From contig NZ_JOEM01000002.1 of NCBI RefSeq assembly GCF_000718135.1, positions 124,001 through 188,000 of the forward strand: DNA of 64,000 nucleotides. The letters run 5' to 3'. A model generated the notes under the pieces. It ran no database searches. It was not told where the DNA came from and saw only the letters and a list, made by a program, of their open reading frames with translations. The stretch comes from Streptomyces cyaneofuscatus. GTDB lineage: Bacteria; Actinomycetota; Actinomycetes; Streptomycetales; Streptomycetaceae. Made by a program: the position numbers and the translations under genes. Below, one piece after another: positions 7,897-17,074 of the stretch (its first letter is position 1; each line of letters opens with the position of its first letter).

Positions 7897-9680
7897 CGAC
7901 CACCCCATCGGCAACATCCGGCATAGCCGACGACAGCGCCGAGCTGCTGCCCATCGCCACCGGCGCCCGCACCCGGGCCGCCCTGCGCACCCTGATCCGC
8001 CCGGACCGGGGCCGCGCGATCCTGGGCCTCGGCGTCCTGGTCGGCGCCACCGCCGTAGGGCTCCTCGTCCAGCCGCTGCTGGGCCGCATCGTCGACATCG
8101 TCGCCGACGGCCGCCCCGCCGACGCCCTCACCCTGCCCGTCGTCCTCCTGCTGGTGGTCGCGGTCGTCCAGGGCGTCACCACCACGCTCGGGCTGACCCA
8201 GGTCGCCCGGCTCGGCGAGACCGTACTCGCCCGGCTGCGCGAACAGTTCATCGAGCGCGCCCTCCAGCTCCCCGCCGACCGCCTGGAGCGCGCCGGGGCC
8301 GGCGACCTCACGGCCCGGGTCACCGGAGACGTCGCCCGGGTCGCGGAGGCCGTCCGCTCGGCCCTCCCCGAGATGGCCCGCTCGGTCCTCGCGATCGTGC
8401 TGACCCTCGGGGCGATGGCCCTGCTGGACGTACGGTTCCTCCTCGCCGCGCTCCTCGCCGTACCGGTCCAGGCGCTCACGGCACGTTGGTACGTGACCCG
8501 GGCCGTCACCGTCTACGCGGACCAGCGGGTCGCCAACGGGGCCCAGCAGCAACAGCTCCTGGAGACCATCGGGGGAGCGGTGACCGTCCGCGGCCACCGG
8601 CTGGAGGAGCAGCACACCGAGAAGAGCGCGGCGCGCTCGCGCAGGGCCGTCGAGCTGACCATGCGCAGCGTCCACCTGGTGCTGGGCTTCTACGCGCGGC
8701 TGCACATCGCGGAGTACATCGGGCTGGCCGCCGTCCTGGTCACCGGGTTCTTCCTGGTCCGTGACGGATCCGTATCGATCGGTACGGCGACGGCCGCCGC
8801 CCTCTACTTCCACAGCCTCTTCGGACCGGTCAACGCCGCCCTCGTCCTGCTGGACGACGCCCAGTCGGCGGCGGCCGGGCTGGCGCGGCTGGTCGGGGTG
8901 ACCGACCTCAAGGAGAGCGCGGTACGGCTGCCGCACCATCGGACCGGGAGCACGTCCGAGGCCGCCGTCACCGTCGACGCCGTGAGCCACGCGTACGGTC
9001 CCGGCCGCACCGTCCTCCACGAGGTCGCCCTCACCCTCCGCGCGGGCGAACACGTGGCGCTCGTCGGGACCAGCGGGGCCGGGAAGTCCACCCTGGCCCG
9101 GCTCGTCGCGGGCGTCCAGCAGCCGACCGGAGGCACGGTCTCCGTGGCGGAGGGAAAGACAGCCCCCTCCGTCGTCCTGGTCACCCAAGAGGTCCACGTC
9201 TTCACCGGGACCCTCGCCGACGACCTCCGCCTCGCCCGCCCCGACGCGACCGACGCCGACCTCCGTACCGCCCTCGCCACCGTGCACGCCCTGGAGTGGG
9301 CCGAGGCCCTCCCCGAGGGGCTCGCCACCGTCGTAGGGGAGGGCGGCCACCGCCTCGACCCCGCCCGCGCCCAGCAACTCGCCCTCGCCCGGCTCGTCCT
9401 GGCCGACCCCCCGGTCGCCGTCCTCGACGAGGCGACCGCCGAGGCGGGCAGCGCCGGCGCCCGGACCCTGGAGCGCTCCGCCGAGGCCGCCCTCGCCGGC
9501 CGCACCGCCCTGGTCGTCGCCCACCGCCTCACCCAGGCCGTCGCCGCCGACCGGATCGTGGTGCTGGAGGCCGGCCGGGTCGTCGAGAGCGGCACCCATG
9601 ACGAATTGCGCACCGCCGACGGCCCGTACGCGGCGCTCTGGCACGCCTGGTCCGGCAGCCGCGCCGCACCCCACCTCTGA
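7893..9680 (+). CDS. ABC exporter-fold half-transporter with intact Walker motifs
   Basis: The 595-residue partner of the preceding gene, joined by an ATGA overlap. The membrane domain covers about residues 35-330. The nucleotide-binding domain has Walker A GTSGAGKST (near 392), Q-loop VTQEVHVF, Walker B VAVLDEATAE with its catalytic Glu (near 510) and H-loop AHRLTQ. The signature is degenerate, LDPARAQ in place of LSGGQ (near 487). Together with its partner's intact signature this gives a heterodimer with a single complete ATP site. The siderophore operon context suggests import or export of a ferric-siderophore, as for mycobacterial IrtAB; the direction of transport cannot be told. Confidence 0.92.
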   Translation: MTTTPSATSGIADDSAELLPIATGARTRAALRTLIRPDRGRAILGLGVLVGATAVGLLVQPLLGRIVDIVADGRPADALTLPVVLLLVVAVVQGVTTTLGLTQVARLGETVLARLREQFIERALQLPADRLERAGAGDLTARVTGDVARVAEAVRSALPEMARSVLAIVLTLGAMALLDVRFLLAALLAVPVQALTARWYVTRAVTVYADQRVANGAQQQQLLETIGGAVTVRGHRLEEQHTEKSAARSRRAVELTMRSVHLVLGFYARLHIAEYIGLAAVLVTGFFLVRDGSVSIGTATAAALYFHSLFGPVNAALVLLDDAQSAAAGLARLVGVTDLKESAVRLPHHRTGSTSEAAVTVDAVSHAYGPGRTVLHEVALTLRAGEHVALVGTSGAGKSTLARLVAGVQQPTGGTVSVAEGKTAPSVVLVTQEVHVFTGTLADDLRLARPDATDADLRTALATVHALEWAEALPEGLATVVGEGGHRLDPARAQQLALARLVLADPPVAVLDEATAEAGSAGARTLERSAEAALAGRTALVVAHRLTQAVAADRIVVLEAGRVVESGTHDELRTADGPYAALWHAWSGSRAAPHL

Positions 9681-9734
9681 CCCCCACGCCCCTGTCACCC
9701 CGTGGCACGCCCACCCTCCCGAAGGAATCCCGCC

Positions 9735-10793
9735 ATGCCCCGCATGTCCCAGCGCACCCGGCTGACCGCCGTGGCCGCGTCCGCCCTGCTGCTGTTCGGA
9801 GCCGCCGCCTGCGGGTCCGGCGAGAGCGACGACAAGGCCGCGCCGTCCGCCGACAGCGCGAAGAAGGGGGCCTTCCCGGTCACCCTCGACCACAAGTACG
9901 GCACCACCACCGTCAAGAACGACCCGCAGCGCATCGTCACCGTCGGCCTCTCCGACCAGGACGCGGTCCTCGCCCTCGGCAAGGTGCCGGTCGGCACGAC
10001 CGAGTGGTTCGGCGAGTTCAAGGGCGCCATCGGCCCCTGGGCCGAGAAGGCGCTCGGCGACAAGGCGCGCCCCACCGTCCTGCACGACGACGGCACCGGC
10101 CCCCAGGTCGAGAAGATCGCCTCGCTCCGCCCCGACCTGATCCTCGCGCTGTACTCGGGCCTCACCAAGGACCAGTACCGCACCCTCTCCAAGATCGCCC
10201 CGGTCGTCGCCCAGCCGAAGGAGGGCGCGGACTGGGGGATCTCCTGGCAGGACCAGACCACGCAGGTCGGCAAGGCCCTGGGCAAGAGCGACGAGGCCAA
10301 GGCACTGGTCGCCAAGACCGAGAAGCACATCGCCGACGCCGCGGCCGCGCACCCCGAGTTCAAGGGGAAGACCGCCGTCATGGCGACGCCGTACGAGGGC
10401 ATGTACGTCTACGGCCCGCAGGACAACCGCTCCCGCGTGCTGACCGGCCTCGGCTTCCAGCTGCCCAGCGGTCTCGACAAGGTCGTCGGTGAGGCGTTCG
10501 GCGCCAACATCAGCAAGGAGCGCACCGACCTCCTCGACACGGACGCCGTCGCCTGGATCGTCACCGACCCGGCCAAGGACGCCAAGAAGCTCCACGCCGA
10601 CCCGCTGTACGGCAAGCTCGACGCGGTCAAGGAGGGCCGCGAGGTCATGATCAAGGAGAGCAGCCACTTCGGCAGCGCCATCTCCTTCGTGACCCCGCTG
10701 AGCATCCCGTACACCGTCGACCGCCTGGTCCCGATGCTGTCGGCCGCCGTCGACGGCAAGACGGACACGAAGGTCGTCCACCCCGCGTCCTGA
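9735..10793 (+). CDS. Iron-siderophore ABC transporter substrate-binding lipoprotein
   Basis: A surface lipoprotein of 352 residues. Its signal peptide ends in the lipobox LFGAAAC, with Cys26 as the lipidated residue. The mature part has the FepB/FecB (class III) layout: KNDPQRIVTVGLSDQDAVLALG, then VEKIASLRPDLILA, then a long connecting helix and a second lobe. Such proteins capture ferric-siderophores and hand them to FecCD permeases, which follow directly. ATG 9735 is set by GAAGGA at 9721-9726; in-frame starts upstream would break the signal peptide. Confidence 0.93.
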   Translation: MPRMSQRTRLTAVAASALLLFGAAACGSGESDDKAAPSADSAKKGAFPVTLDHKYGTTTVKNDPQRIVTVGLSDQDAVLALGKVPVGTTEWFGEFKGAIGPWAEKALGDKARPTVLHDDGTGPQVEKIASLRPDLILALYSGLTKDQYRTLSKIAPVVAQPKEGADWGISWQDQTTQVGKALGKSDEAKALVAKTEKHIADAAAAHPEFKGKTAVMATPYEGMYVYGPQDNRSRVLTGLGFQLPSGLDKVVGEAFGANISKERTDLLDTDAVAWIVTDPAKDAKKLHADPLYGKLDAVKEGREVMIKESSHFGSAISFVTPLSIPYTVDRLVPMLSAAVDGKTDTKVVHPAS

Positions 10794-10885
10794 CGCCTCC
10801 CCCCCGGTCCGTCCCGCCCCGCGCGGGACGGACCGGACGCCCTGACCGACCCACCCCTGAGGAACCGGACCGTGGAGCCAGCCCC

Positions 10886-11911
10886 GTGACCCGCCCCGCC
10901 CGATGGCGCCCCGCCCTGCTCGCGGCCTCGCTCGCCGCCGTGCTGGTGGTGCTGTGTCTGCTCTCGCTCGGGCTCGGCGCTCTCCAGATCCCGCCCGGTG
11001 ACGTCCTCAAGGCGCTCCTCGGCCGCCCGACCGGCCCCCGGATCGAGGACGTCATCTGGTCGGTGCGCGTCCCGCGTACGGCCCTGGGGCTGGCCGCCGG
11101 GGCGGCGCTCGGCCTCTCCGGCTGTGTGATGCAGGCGCTGACCCGCAACCCGCTGGCCGACCCCGGCATCCTCGGCGTGAGCGCCGGGGCCGCCTTCGCC
11201 ATCGTGCTCGCCGCCGGGGTCGCGGGGATCGGCTCGCTGCTCGGCTACATCTGGTTCGCGTTCGCCGGGGCGATGGCGGCGAGCATCGTCGTCTATCTGC
11301 TGGGGCGGATGGGGCGTTCGGGGTCCACGCCGGTGAAGCTGGCCCTCGCGGGGGTCGCCGTCACCGCCGTACTCTCCTCGCTGACCAGCGCGATCGTCCT
11401 CACCGATCCGGCAGCCCTGGACCGCTTCCGCTTCTGGTCGGCCGGCTCGCTCGTCAACCAGGACGCCTCCACCGTGCTGCGGATCCTGCCCTTCCTCGGC
11501 CTCGGCGCCCTTCTCGCGGTGGCGAGCGCGCCCGCCCTCAACAGCCTCGCCCTCGGCGACGACGTGGCCGCGTCCCTCGGCCGCAAGCTCGGCCTCGTAC
11601 GCCTCCAGGGCGTCGTCGCCGTCACCCTCCTCACCGGGGCGGCGGTCGCGGTGATCGGCCCCGTCGTCTTCATCGGCCTGGTCGTCCCGCATGTCGCGCG
11701 GGCCCTCGCCCAGTCCGCCGGACTCGGCCCGGACCACCGCTGGCTGCTGCCGCTCTCGGCGGCGCTGGCCGCCGGGCTGCTGCTCGGCGCGGACATCCTC
11801 GGCCGGGTGATCGCCCGGCCCGTCGAGGTCCAGGCGGGGATCATCGTCGCCTTCATCGGCGGCCCGTTCTTCATCGCCCTGGTCCGCCGACGCCGGCTCG
11901 CGGAGGTATGA
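10886..11911 (+). CDS. FecCD-family siderophore permease, subunit 1
   Basis: A 341-residue polytopic membrane protein with about nine helices. The family-typical segment is AALGLSGCVMQALTRNPLAD followed by PGILGVSAGA. The cytoplasmic coupling region is GDDVAASLGRKLGLVRLQ, and GPVVFIGLVVPHVAR follows. It forms one half of the inner permease that receives siderophore from the lipoprotein. It begins at GTG 10886, 92 nt after the lipoprotein gene, and ends 1 nt before the next permease start. Confidence 0.94.
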   Translation: MTRPARWRPALLAASLAAVLVVLCLLSLGLGALQIPPGDVLKALLGRPTGPRIEDVIWSVRVPRTALGLAAGAALGLSGCVMQALTRNPLADPGILGVSAGAAFAIVLAAGVAGIGSLLGYIWFAFAGAMAASIVVYLLGRMGRSGSTPVKLALAGVAVTAVLSSLTSAIVLTDPAALDRFRFWSAGSLVNQDASTVLRILPFLGLGALLAVASAPALNSLALGDDVAASLGRKLGLVRLQGVVAVTLLTGAAVAVIGPVVFIGLVVPHVARALAQSAGLGPDHRWLLPLSAALAAGLLLGADILGRVIARPVEVQAGIIVAFIGGPFFIALVRRRRLAEV

Positions 11912-11912
11912 C

Positions 11913-12998
11913 GTGACCACCGATTCCCTGAGGTCTGAGGAAGACCCGGCCGGGAAGACCGCGGCCCGCCCCTTCCGCCTGGCCTTCCCGCCGGTCTCCG
12001 GCACCCTGCGCCCCCGCCAGCTCGCCGTCTGCGCGGGGCTCGTCGTCGCCGTGTTCGTGGCGCTGTGCTGGAACGTCTCCATCGGTGAGTACGGCATCCC
12101 CCTCACCGACGTCGCCCGCGCGCTCACCGGCTCCGGCGACCCGGGCACCCTCCTCGTCGTCCAGGAACTGCGGCTGCCCCGCGCCATGACCGGGCTGCTC
12201 GCTGGCATCGCGTTCGGCATGTCCGGCGCCCTGTTCCAGACGATGACCCGCAACCCGCTCGCCAGCCCCGACATGATCGGTCTCACCCAGGGCGCCGGGA
12301 CCGCCGTCGTCGCGGGCATCGTGCTCGGCTGGGACTTCGGCCTAGGCACCCAGGCCCTCGGCCTGTTCGGGGCCCTCGCCAGCGCCCTCCTCGTCTACGG
12401 GCTCGCCTGGCGGCGCGGCACCACCGGCTACCGCATCATCCTCGTCGGTATCGGCGTCTCCTGGGTCTGCCTGAGCGTCACCGACTTCCTGCTCGCCCGG
12501 GGCGGCCGCTTCCAGGCGCAGGCCGCGCTCGGCTGGCTCGTCGGCAACCTCAACGGCCGCGACTGGCAGCAGGCCGCGCCCCTCGCGTACGCCCTGGTCG
12601 TCCTGGTCCCCGCCGCCCTGCTCATCGGCCGCCTCATGCGTACGCTGCAACTCGGCGACGACGTCGCCAAGGGGCTCGGCACCCGCGTCCAGGCCGTCCG
12701 CCTCACCGTCCTGCTCACCGGCGTCGGCCTGGTCGCCTTCGCCACGGCGGCCGCGGGGCCCGTGGCGTTCGTGGCACTGGCCGCCCCGCAGATCGCGCAG
12801 CGGCTCTGCCGTACGGCCTGGCCGCCCCCGCTCGCCGGCGGACTCACCGGCGCCGCCATCGTCCTCGCGTCCGACGTCCTGGCACGCGAACTGATCCCGG
12901 GCACCGAACTGCCCGTCGGGATCGTCACCGGAGTGCTCGGCGCCCCGGTGCTGCTCTGGCTGCTCATCCGCGTCAACCGCGCGGGCTCAGGAGGCTGA
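11913..12998 (+). CDS. FecCD-family siderophore permease, subunit 2
   Basis: The second permease half, 361 residues. Its equivalent core is GMSGALFQTMTRNPLASPDM, and the coupling region is GDDVAKGLGTRVQAVRL. About 45 N-terminal residues precede the first helix, longer than in subunit 1. GTG 11913 follows the previous stop almost directly and the ATPase begins 3 nt after its own stop, so the operon is tightly packed. Confidence 0.94.
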   Translation: MTTDSLRSEEDPAGKTAARPFRLAFPPVSGTLRPRQLAVCAGLVVAVFVALCWNVSIGEYGIPLTDVARALTGSGDPGTLLVVQELRLPRAMTGLLAGIAFGMSGALFQTMTRNPLASPDMIGLTQGAGTAVVAGIVLGWDFGLGTQALGLFGALASALLVYGLAWRRGTTGYRIILVGIGVSWVCLSVTDFLLARGGRFQAQAALGWLVGNLNGRDWQQAAPLAYALVVLVPAALLIGRLMRTLQLGDDVAKGLGTRVQAVRLTVLLTGVGLVAFATAAAGPVAFVALAAPQIAQRLCRTAWPPPLAGGLTGAAIVLASDVLARELIPGTELPVGIVTGVLGAPVLLWLLIRVNRAGSGG

Positions 12999-13001
12999 CC
13001 G

Positions 13002-13835
13002 ATGTCCACCGCCGAACCCGACCTGAGGGCGAAGGACCTGCACCTCGGTTATGACGACCGCGCCGTCGTCACCGGCCTCGACCTGGCGGTCCCGCCCGGC
13101 CGGATCACCGCCATCGTCGGCGCCAACGCCTGCGGGAAGTCGACCCTGTTGCGCGCTCTGGCCCGGCTGCTGGCCCCCCGCGCAGGGTCGGTCAGCCTGG
13201 ACGGCCGCGCCCTGCACTCCATCCCCACCCGGGAGTTGGCCCAGCAGCTCGGCATCCTCCCGCAGTCGCCCGTCGCCCCCGAGGGCCTCACCGTCATCGA
13301 CCTGGTCAACCGGGGCCGCTCCCCGCACCAGACGTGGTGGCGGCAGTGGACCAAGGCGGACGAGCAGGCGGTGCACGACGCGCTCGCCGCGACCGGCACC
13401 ACCGACCTGGCCGACCGGGCGGTGGACGAACTCTCCGGCGGCCAGCGCCAGCGCGCCTGGATCGCCATGGCCGTCGCTCAGGGCACCCCGGTCCTCCTCC
13501 TCGACGAGCCGACGACGTACCTCGACCTCGCCCACCAGATCGACGTCCTGGACCTCGTGGTCGACCTCAACCGCCGCGAGGGACGCACGATCGTCATGGT
13601 CCTGCACGACCTCAACCAGGCCTGTCGGTACGCCGATCACGTCATCGCGATGAAGAAGGGCGCCATCGTCGCCGAGGGCGCCCCCGCCGACGTGATCACC
13701 GCCGAGACCGTCGAGGACGTCTTCGGCCTCCGCTGCCAGGTCACCACGGACCCGGTGAGCCGCACCCCGCTGGTGATCCCGGTCGGCCGCCACCACACCC
13801 CGGACCCGGAGGAGCCACGGAAGACGCTCGCCTGA
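13002..13835 (+). CDS. Siderophore ABC transporter ATP-binding protein (FecE/FepC-like)
   Basis: The 277-residue ATPase powers the two FecCD permeases. Walker A is GANACGKST (about residues 44-52), signature LSGGQRQR, Walker [14 protein letters not shown], and the switch His is in VLHDLNQ. All catalytic residues are present, unlike in the first ABC gene of the locus. Its C-terminal part ([18 protein letters not shown]) is typical of siderophore ATPases. It ends the siderophore operon; I see no strong terminator after it. Confidence 0.95.
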   Translation: MSTAEPDLRAKDLHLGYDDRAVVTGLDLAVPPGRITAIVGANACGKSTLLRALARLLAPRAGSVSLDGRALHSIPTRELAQQLGILPQSPVAPEGLTVIDLVNRGRSPHQTWWRQWTKADEQAVHDALAATGTTDLADRAVDELSGGQRQRAWIAMAVAQGTPVLLLDEPTTYLDLAHQIDVLDLVVDLNRREGRTIVMVLHDLNQACRYADHVIAMKKGAIVAEGAPADVITAETVEDVFGLRCQVTTDPVSRTPLVIPVGRHHTPDPEEPRKTLA

Positions 13836-13920
13836 GGGCTGCTGCCACGGTGAATGGCCCACCGCACCGGTCCACGATTGGCCCGGGAGCTCACGCCAAT
13901 CGCGCTCTACGCTCGCATCC

Positions 13921-14538
13921 ATGAGCACCCGCGACCGCACCACCGTCGACTTCTTCTTCGACCCCGCCTGCCCGTTCGCCTGGATCGCCTCCCGCTGGAT
14001 CCTGGAGGTGGAGCAGCACCGCGACCTCGAACTCCGCTTCCGCCCCATGAGCCTGTACCTGCACAACCAGGGCAACGAACTGCCCTGCTGGTACCGCGAG
14101 TTGGTCGACAAGTCGATCGGCCCGGTCCGGGTCGCCGTCGCTGCGGCCGTCGCCCACGGCGACGGCATCCTGCGGGACCTCTACACCGCGCTGGGCACCC
14201 GCATCCACCAGCACAAGGAGGAGGACTTCGACGCGGTCATCGCCGCCTCGCTGGCCGAACTGGGCCTGCCCGCCGCCCTGTCGGAGGCCGCGCACTCGAC
14301 GGCGTACGACGAAGAGGTGGCCCGCAGCCACGGTGCGGGCAAGGATCCGGAGCAGGACGCGTACGTGGGCACACCGACGATCCACGTCGACGGCACGGTC
14401 TGGTTCGGCCCGGTCCTGAACGCGATCCCGCGCGGCGAGGAGGCGGCCGAACTCTTCGACAGCTTCCGGGTACTCGCGAACCACCAGGGCTTCTTCGAGC
14501 TCAAGCGGGCCCGCTCGGGCGGCCTGTCCTACGAGTGA
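13921..14538 (+). CDS. DsbA-family protein resembling mycothiol-dependent nitroreductase Rv2466c
   Basis: A cytosolic thioredoxin-fold protein of 205 residues. The opening FFFDPACPFAWIASRWILEV, the middle LYTALGTRIH, and GTPTIHVDGTVWFGPVL with IPRGEEA match the Rv2466c family. Members reduce nitro compounds or disulfides with mycothiol. Rv2466c has a CPWC active site; here it is Cys17-Pro-Phe-Ala20, so the resolving cysteine is missing and only a monothiol mechanism is possible. The cis-Pro loop (GTPT) is intact. TACGCT at 13908-13913 lies 7 nt before the ATG, which suggests a leaderless transcript. Confidence 0.88.
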   Translation: MSTRDRTTVDFFFDPACPFAWIASRWILEVEQHRDLELRFRPMSLYLHNQGNELPCWYRELVDKSIGPVRVAVAAAVAHGDGILRDLYTALGTRIHQHKEEDFDAVIAASLAELGLPAALSEAAHSTAYDEEVARSHGAGKDPEQDAYVGTPTIHVDGTVWFGPVLNAIPRGEEAAELFDSFRVLANHQGFFELKRARSGGLSYE

Positions 14539-14556
14539 CCCGTCCTACGAGTGACC
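14526..14556. repeat. 15-bp tandem repeat across a stop codon
   Basis: GTCCTACGAGTGACC occurs at 14526-14540 and 14542-14556. The first copy contains the TGA of the DsbA-like gene, so the duplication sits immediately downstream of the coding end. Confidence 0.85.
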
Positions 14557-14567
14557 TGCGAGGCCCC

Positions 14568-15320
14568 TCACGCCGACAGCGACGCCCCCACCAGCGCCCG
14601 CGCCTCGTCGTACCGCTCCAGCAGCAGTCGCGCCAGCTCCGGCGCGGGGCCCAGGACATCGGCCAGCACGTCCGCGCCGGCCGCCTCGGCACCCGCCGCG
14701 ATACGGTCCGGGAGCCGGCCGGGGGCGATGACGTACGGCGCCACGGCCACCCGCTCCACGCCCTCTGCCCGCAGGGCCCGTACCGCGTCCTCGGTGCGGG
14801 GAAGGGATGCGGAGGCGAACGCAGGCCGCACGGCGCACCAACCGGTGTGCCGCAGCTCCCGCGCGATTTCAGCGATCACTGCGATCGCCTCCGGGTCTGA
14901 GGATCCCGCCGAGGCCAGGACGAGCCCGGTCCGGGGGAGGTCGCCGGGGCGGACCCCGGCCTCCCGCAGCCGCCGCCCGAGGGTGGCGTTGAGCAGCGGG
15001 GACGGGCCGAGGACGTCGGCCTGCCGGATGCGCAGCCTCGGCAGCCGGGCGCGGGCCTCGCGCAGCACCGACGGGATGTCGGTCTTGGCGTGGAACGCCC
15101 GGGTGAGGAGGAGCGGCAGGGCGATGACCTCGTCCGCCTCCTCCACGGCCAGGCGCTCCAGCACCCGGGGCACGGAAGGGGCGTTGAACTCCAGGAACGC
15201 CGTCTCCACGCGCAGCCCCGGCCGCTCGGCCCGCACCCGCTGGGTGAGGGCGTGCACGGTCGCGGCGTGCCGGGGGTCGCGGCTGCCGTGGGCGATGACG
15301 AGGAGGACGGGGTGGGACAT
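14568..15320 (-). CDS. Sirohydrochlorin chelatase, CbiX/SirB type
   Basis: This is expected to insert Fe(II) into sirohydrochlorin, the last step of siroheme synthesis (cobalt insertion is the family's other activity). The 250-residue protein holds two CbiX-like halves. The first opens VLLVIAHGSRDPRH and has LPLLLTRAFHAKTDIP, with the metal-site histidines visible. The second begins near GLVLASAGSSDPEA and has APYVIAPGRLPDR. It is the last gene of the sulfur block, 8 nt after the permease, and CysI needs siroheme, which favours ferrochelatase function. Confidence 0.88.
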   Translation of the reverse strand: MSHPVLLVIAHGSRDPRHAATVHALTQRVRAERPGLRVETAFLEFNAPSVPRVLERLAVEEADEVIALPLLLTRAFHAKTDIPSVLREARARLPRLRIRQADVLGPSPLLNATLGRRLREAGVRPGDLPRTGLVLASAGSSDPEAIAVIAEIARELRHTGWCAVRPAFASASLPRTEDAVRALRAEGVERVAVAPYVIAPGRLPDRIAAGAEAAGADVLADVLGPAPELARLLLERYDEARALVGASLSA

Positions 15321-15328
15321 GGCGTGAC

Positions 15329-16255
15329 TCAGTTCTTGACGAGGAGGCCGCGGCTGCGCAGCACCCACCGCTCCAGCGGACTGAAGATCAGCAGGTCGAT
15401 CGCGATGCCGACGAACAGGATGAGCAGGATCGAGAGGAAGACCCCGGGCATGTCGAAGTTGCTGCGGCCGTTCTCCAGCAACTGACCCAGGCCCAATCCC
15501 AGTTCGGGCGAGGACGCGATGATCTCGGCGGCCATCAGCGAGCGCCAGGAGAACGCCCAGCCCTGCTTGAGACCCGCCAGATAGCCGGGCAGCGCGGCCG
15601 GCAGCACGATGTGCCAGGTGCCCCGGATGCCGGTGGCGCCGAGCGTCCGGCCCGCCCGCAGGAACAGCGGCGGCACCTGGTCGACGCCCGAGACCAGCCC
15701 GTTGGCGATCGAGGGCACCGCGCCCAGCAGGATCACCGCGTACATCATGCTGTCGTTCAGCCCGAGCCAGATGACCGCCGGGGCCACCCACGCGACCGAC
15801 GGCAGCGACTGGAGCCCGGACAGGATCGGCCCGATCGCCGCCCGGATCAGCTTCACCCGGGCGACCAGCAGCCCCAGCGGCGTACCGATGGCGACAGCGA
15901 GGAGGAAGCCGAGCAGACCGCGCGAGACGCTGGTCCAGACGACCTCCAGCAGCGTGCCCTTGAGCCACATGTCCTTCGCGCTGTCCCAGACCGCGGACGG
16001 CGGCGGCAGCTTGTAGACCTCGGTGACCTCGGCGCGGACCAGCAGCTCCCAGACGATGAGTACCAGGGCCACCGCCACGACGGGCGGCAGCACCTTGCTC
16101 TTCAGGACCTCGCGGACCGGGGTGCGGCGGATCTGCACCGCGTCCAGGGCGTCGAGGCCGGCCTCCAGACCGGCCAGATCGTCGGGCTTCCCGTCGACGG
16201 GGTCGGCCGTCCCGTCCGGCCGTTTCCGGCTCGACGTGATGTCAGTGCTGGCCAT
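15329..16255 (-). CDS. ssuC: Aliphatic sulfonate-type ABC transporter permease (SsuC-like)
   Basis: A 308-residue membrane protein with about six helices. A soluble N-terminal stretch of about 60 residues precedes the first helix (VVAVALVLIVWELLV). The binding-protein-dependent permease loop is seen in LRAGRTLGATGIRGTWHIVLPAALP. It matches SsuC/TauC permeases for sulfonates or taurine. The start at 16255 overlaps the end of the ATPase gene by 14 nt. Upstream in-frame codons lie within the ATPase gene and are not used. Sulfonate specificity is inferred from the cys genes in the same block. Confidence 0.9.
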   Translation of the reverse strand: MASTDITSSRKRPDGTADPVDGKPDDLAGLEAGLDALDAVQIRRTPVREVLKSKVLPPVVAVALVLIVWELLVRAEVTEVYKLPPPSAVWDSAKDMWLKGTLLEVVWTSVSRGLLGFLLAVAIGTPLGLLVARVKLIRAAIGPILSGLQSLPSVAWVAPAVIWLGLNDSMMYAVILLGAVPSIANGLVSGVDQVPPLFLRAGRTLGATGIRGTWHIVLPAALPGYLAGLKQGWAFSWRSLMAAEIIASSPELGLGLGQLLENGRSNFDMPGVFLSILLILFVGIAIDLLIFSPLERWVLRSRGLLVKN

Positions 16256-17033
16256 GTCGGCGGATCTCCCCACGCAGTTCTTCGGTGATCTCGACGGACA
16301 GCTCCGCCACGGCGGTGTCCTCGATGCGGCGCGGCTGCTCGATGTCCACCGTCCACTCGCGGGCGATGCGGCCCGGCCGGGACGAGAGCAGCACGACACG
16401 CTGCGCGAGCCGTACGGCCTCGCGCACGTTGTGCGTCACGAAGAGGACCGAGGCGTTCGTCTCCCGCCAGATCCGGGTCAGCTCGTCGTGCAGCACATCG
16501 CGGGTGATGGCGTCCAGCGCCGCGAACGGCTCGTCCATCAGCAGCAGTTGGCTGTCCTGGGCCAGCGCGCGGGCCATCGCGACCCGCTGCCGCATACCGC
16601 CGGACAGCTCGTGCACCCGCTTGCCGTACGCGCCGCCCAGACGGACGAGTTCGAGCAGCCGCTCGGCCTCGGTGCGGCGCTCCGACTTCGGGACCCCGCG
16701 CAGCCGCAGGGCCAGTTCGATGTTCTTGCCCGCGGTCAGCCACGGGAAGAGGGCGTGCTCCTGGAACATCAGGGCCGGCCGCCCGCCGGGGGTTTCGATG
16801 GACCCCGCGGACGGGCGGTCGAGTCCGGCCACCAGATTGAGCAGCGTCGACTTTCCGCACCCGGAGGCTCCCAGGAGGGTGACGAACTCACCCGGAGCGA
16901 CATCGAGGGTGATGTCGTCCAGGACGAGCTGCTGCCCCGTGGGTCCGGCGAAGGACTTCGAGACGTGCGCGAGACGGGCGGCGTGCTCGACCGTCGTACG
17001 GTCCTCGGCCTTGGTGAGGGTGGTGGTCGCCAT
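16242..17033 (-). CDS. ssuB: Sulfonate-type ABC transporter ATP-binding protein (SsuB-like)
   Basis: A 263-residue ATPase with Walker A GASGCGKST, the Q-loop in FQEHALFPWL, signature LSGGMRQRVAMARAL, Walker B LLLMDEPFAALDA and switch His in VTHNVREA. This set is typical of SsuB/TauB ATPases. AGGAGG directly upstream gives 8-nt spacing to the ATG at 17033, deciding against GTG 17042, which overlaps that ribosome site. It lies between the lipoprotein and permease genes in one transcription unit. Confidence 0.92.
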   Translation of the reverse strand: MATTTLTKAEDRTTVEHAARLAHVSKSFAGPTGQQLVLDDITLDVAPGEFVTLLGASGCGKSTLLNLVAGLDRPSAGSIETPGGRPALMFQEHALFPWLTAGKNIELALRLRGVPKSERRTEAERLLELVRLGGAYGKRVHELSGGMRQRVAMARALAQDSQLLLMDEPFAALDAITRDVLHDELTRIWRETNASVLFVTHNVREAVRLAQRVVLLSSRPGRIAREWTVDIEQPRRIEDTAVAELSVEITEELRGEIRRHGQH

Positions 17034-17074
17034 GGTCGTCACCTCCTGGGAATCCTGGGTCCTGTACGGGTTGG

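Noticed and set aside
6121..10781. Long minus-strand frames opposite the siderophore operon
   Set aside because: They mirror third-position GC bias of the real plus-strand genes and contain no recognisable domain.
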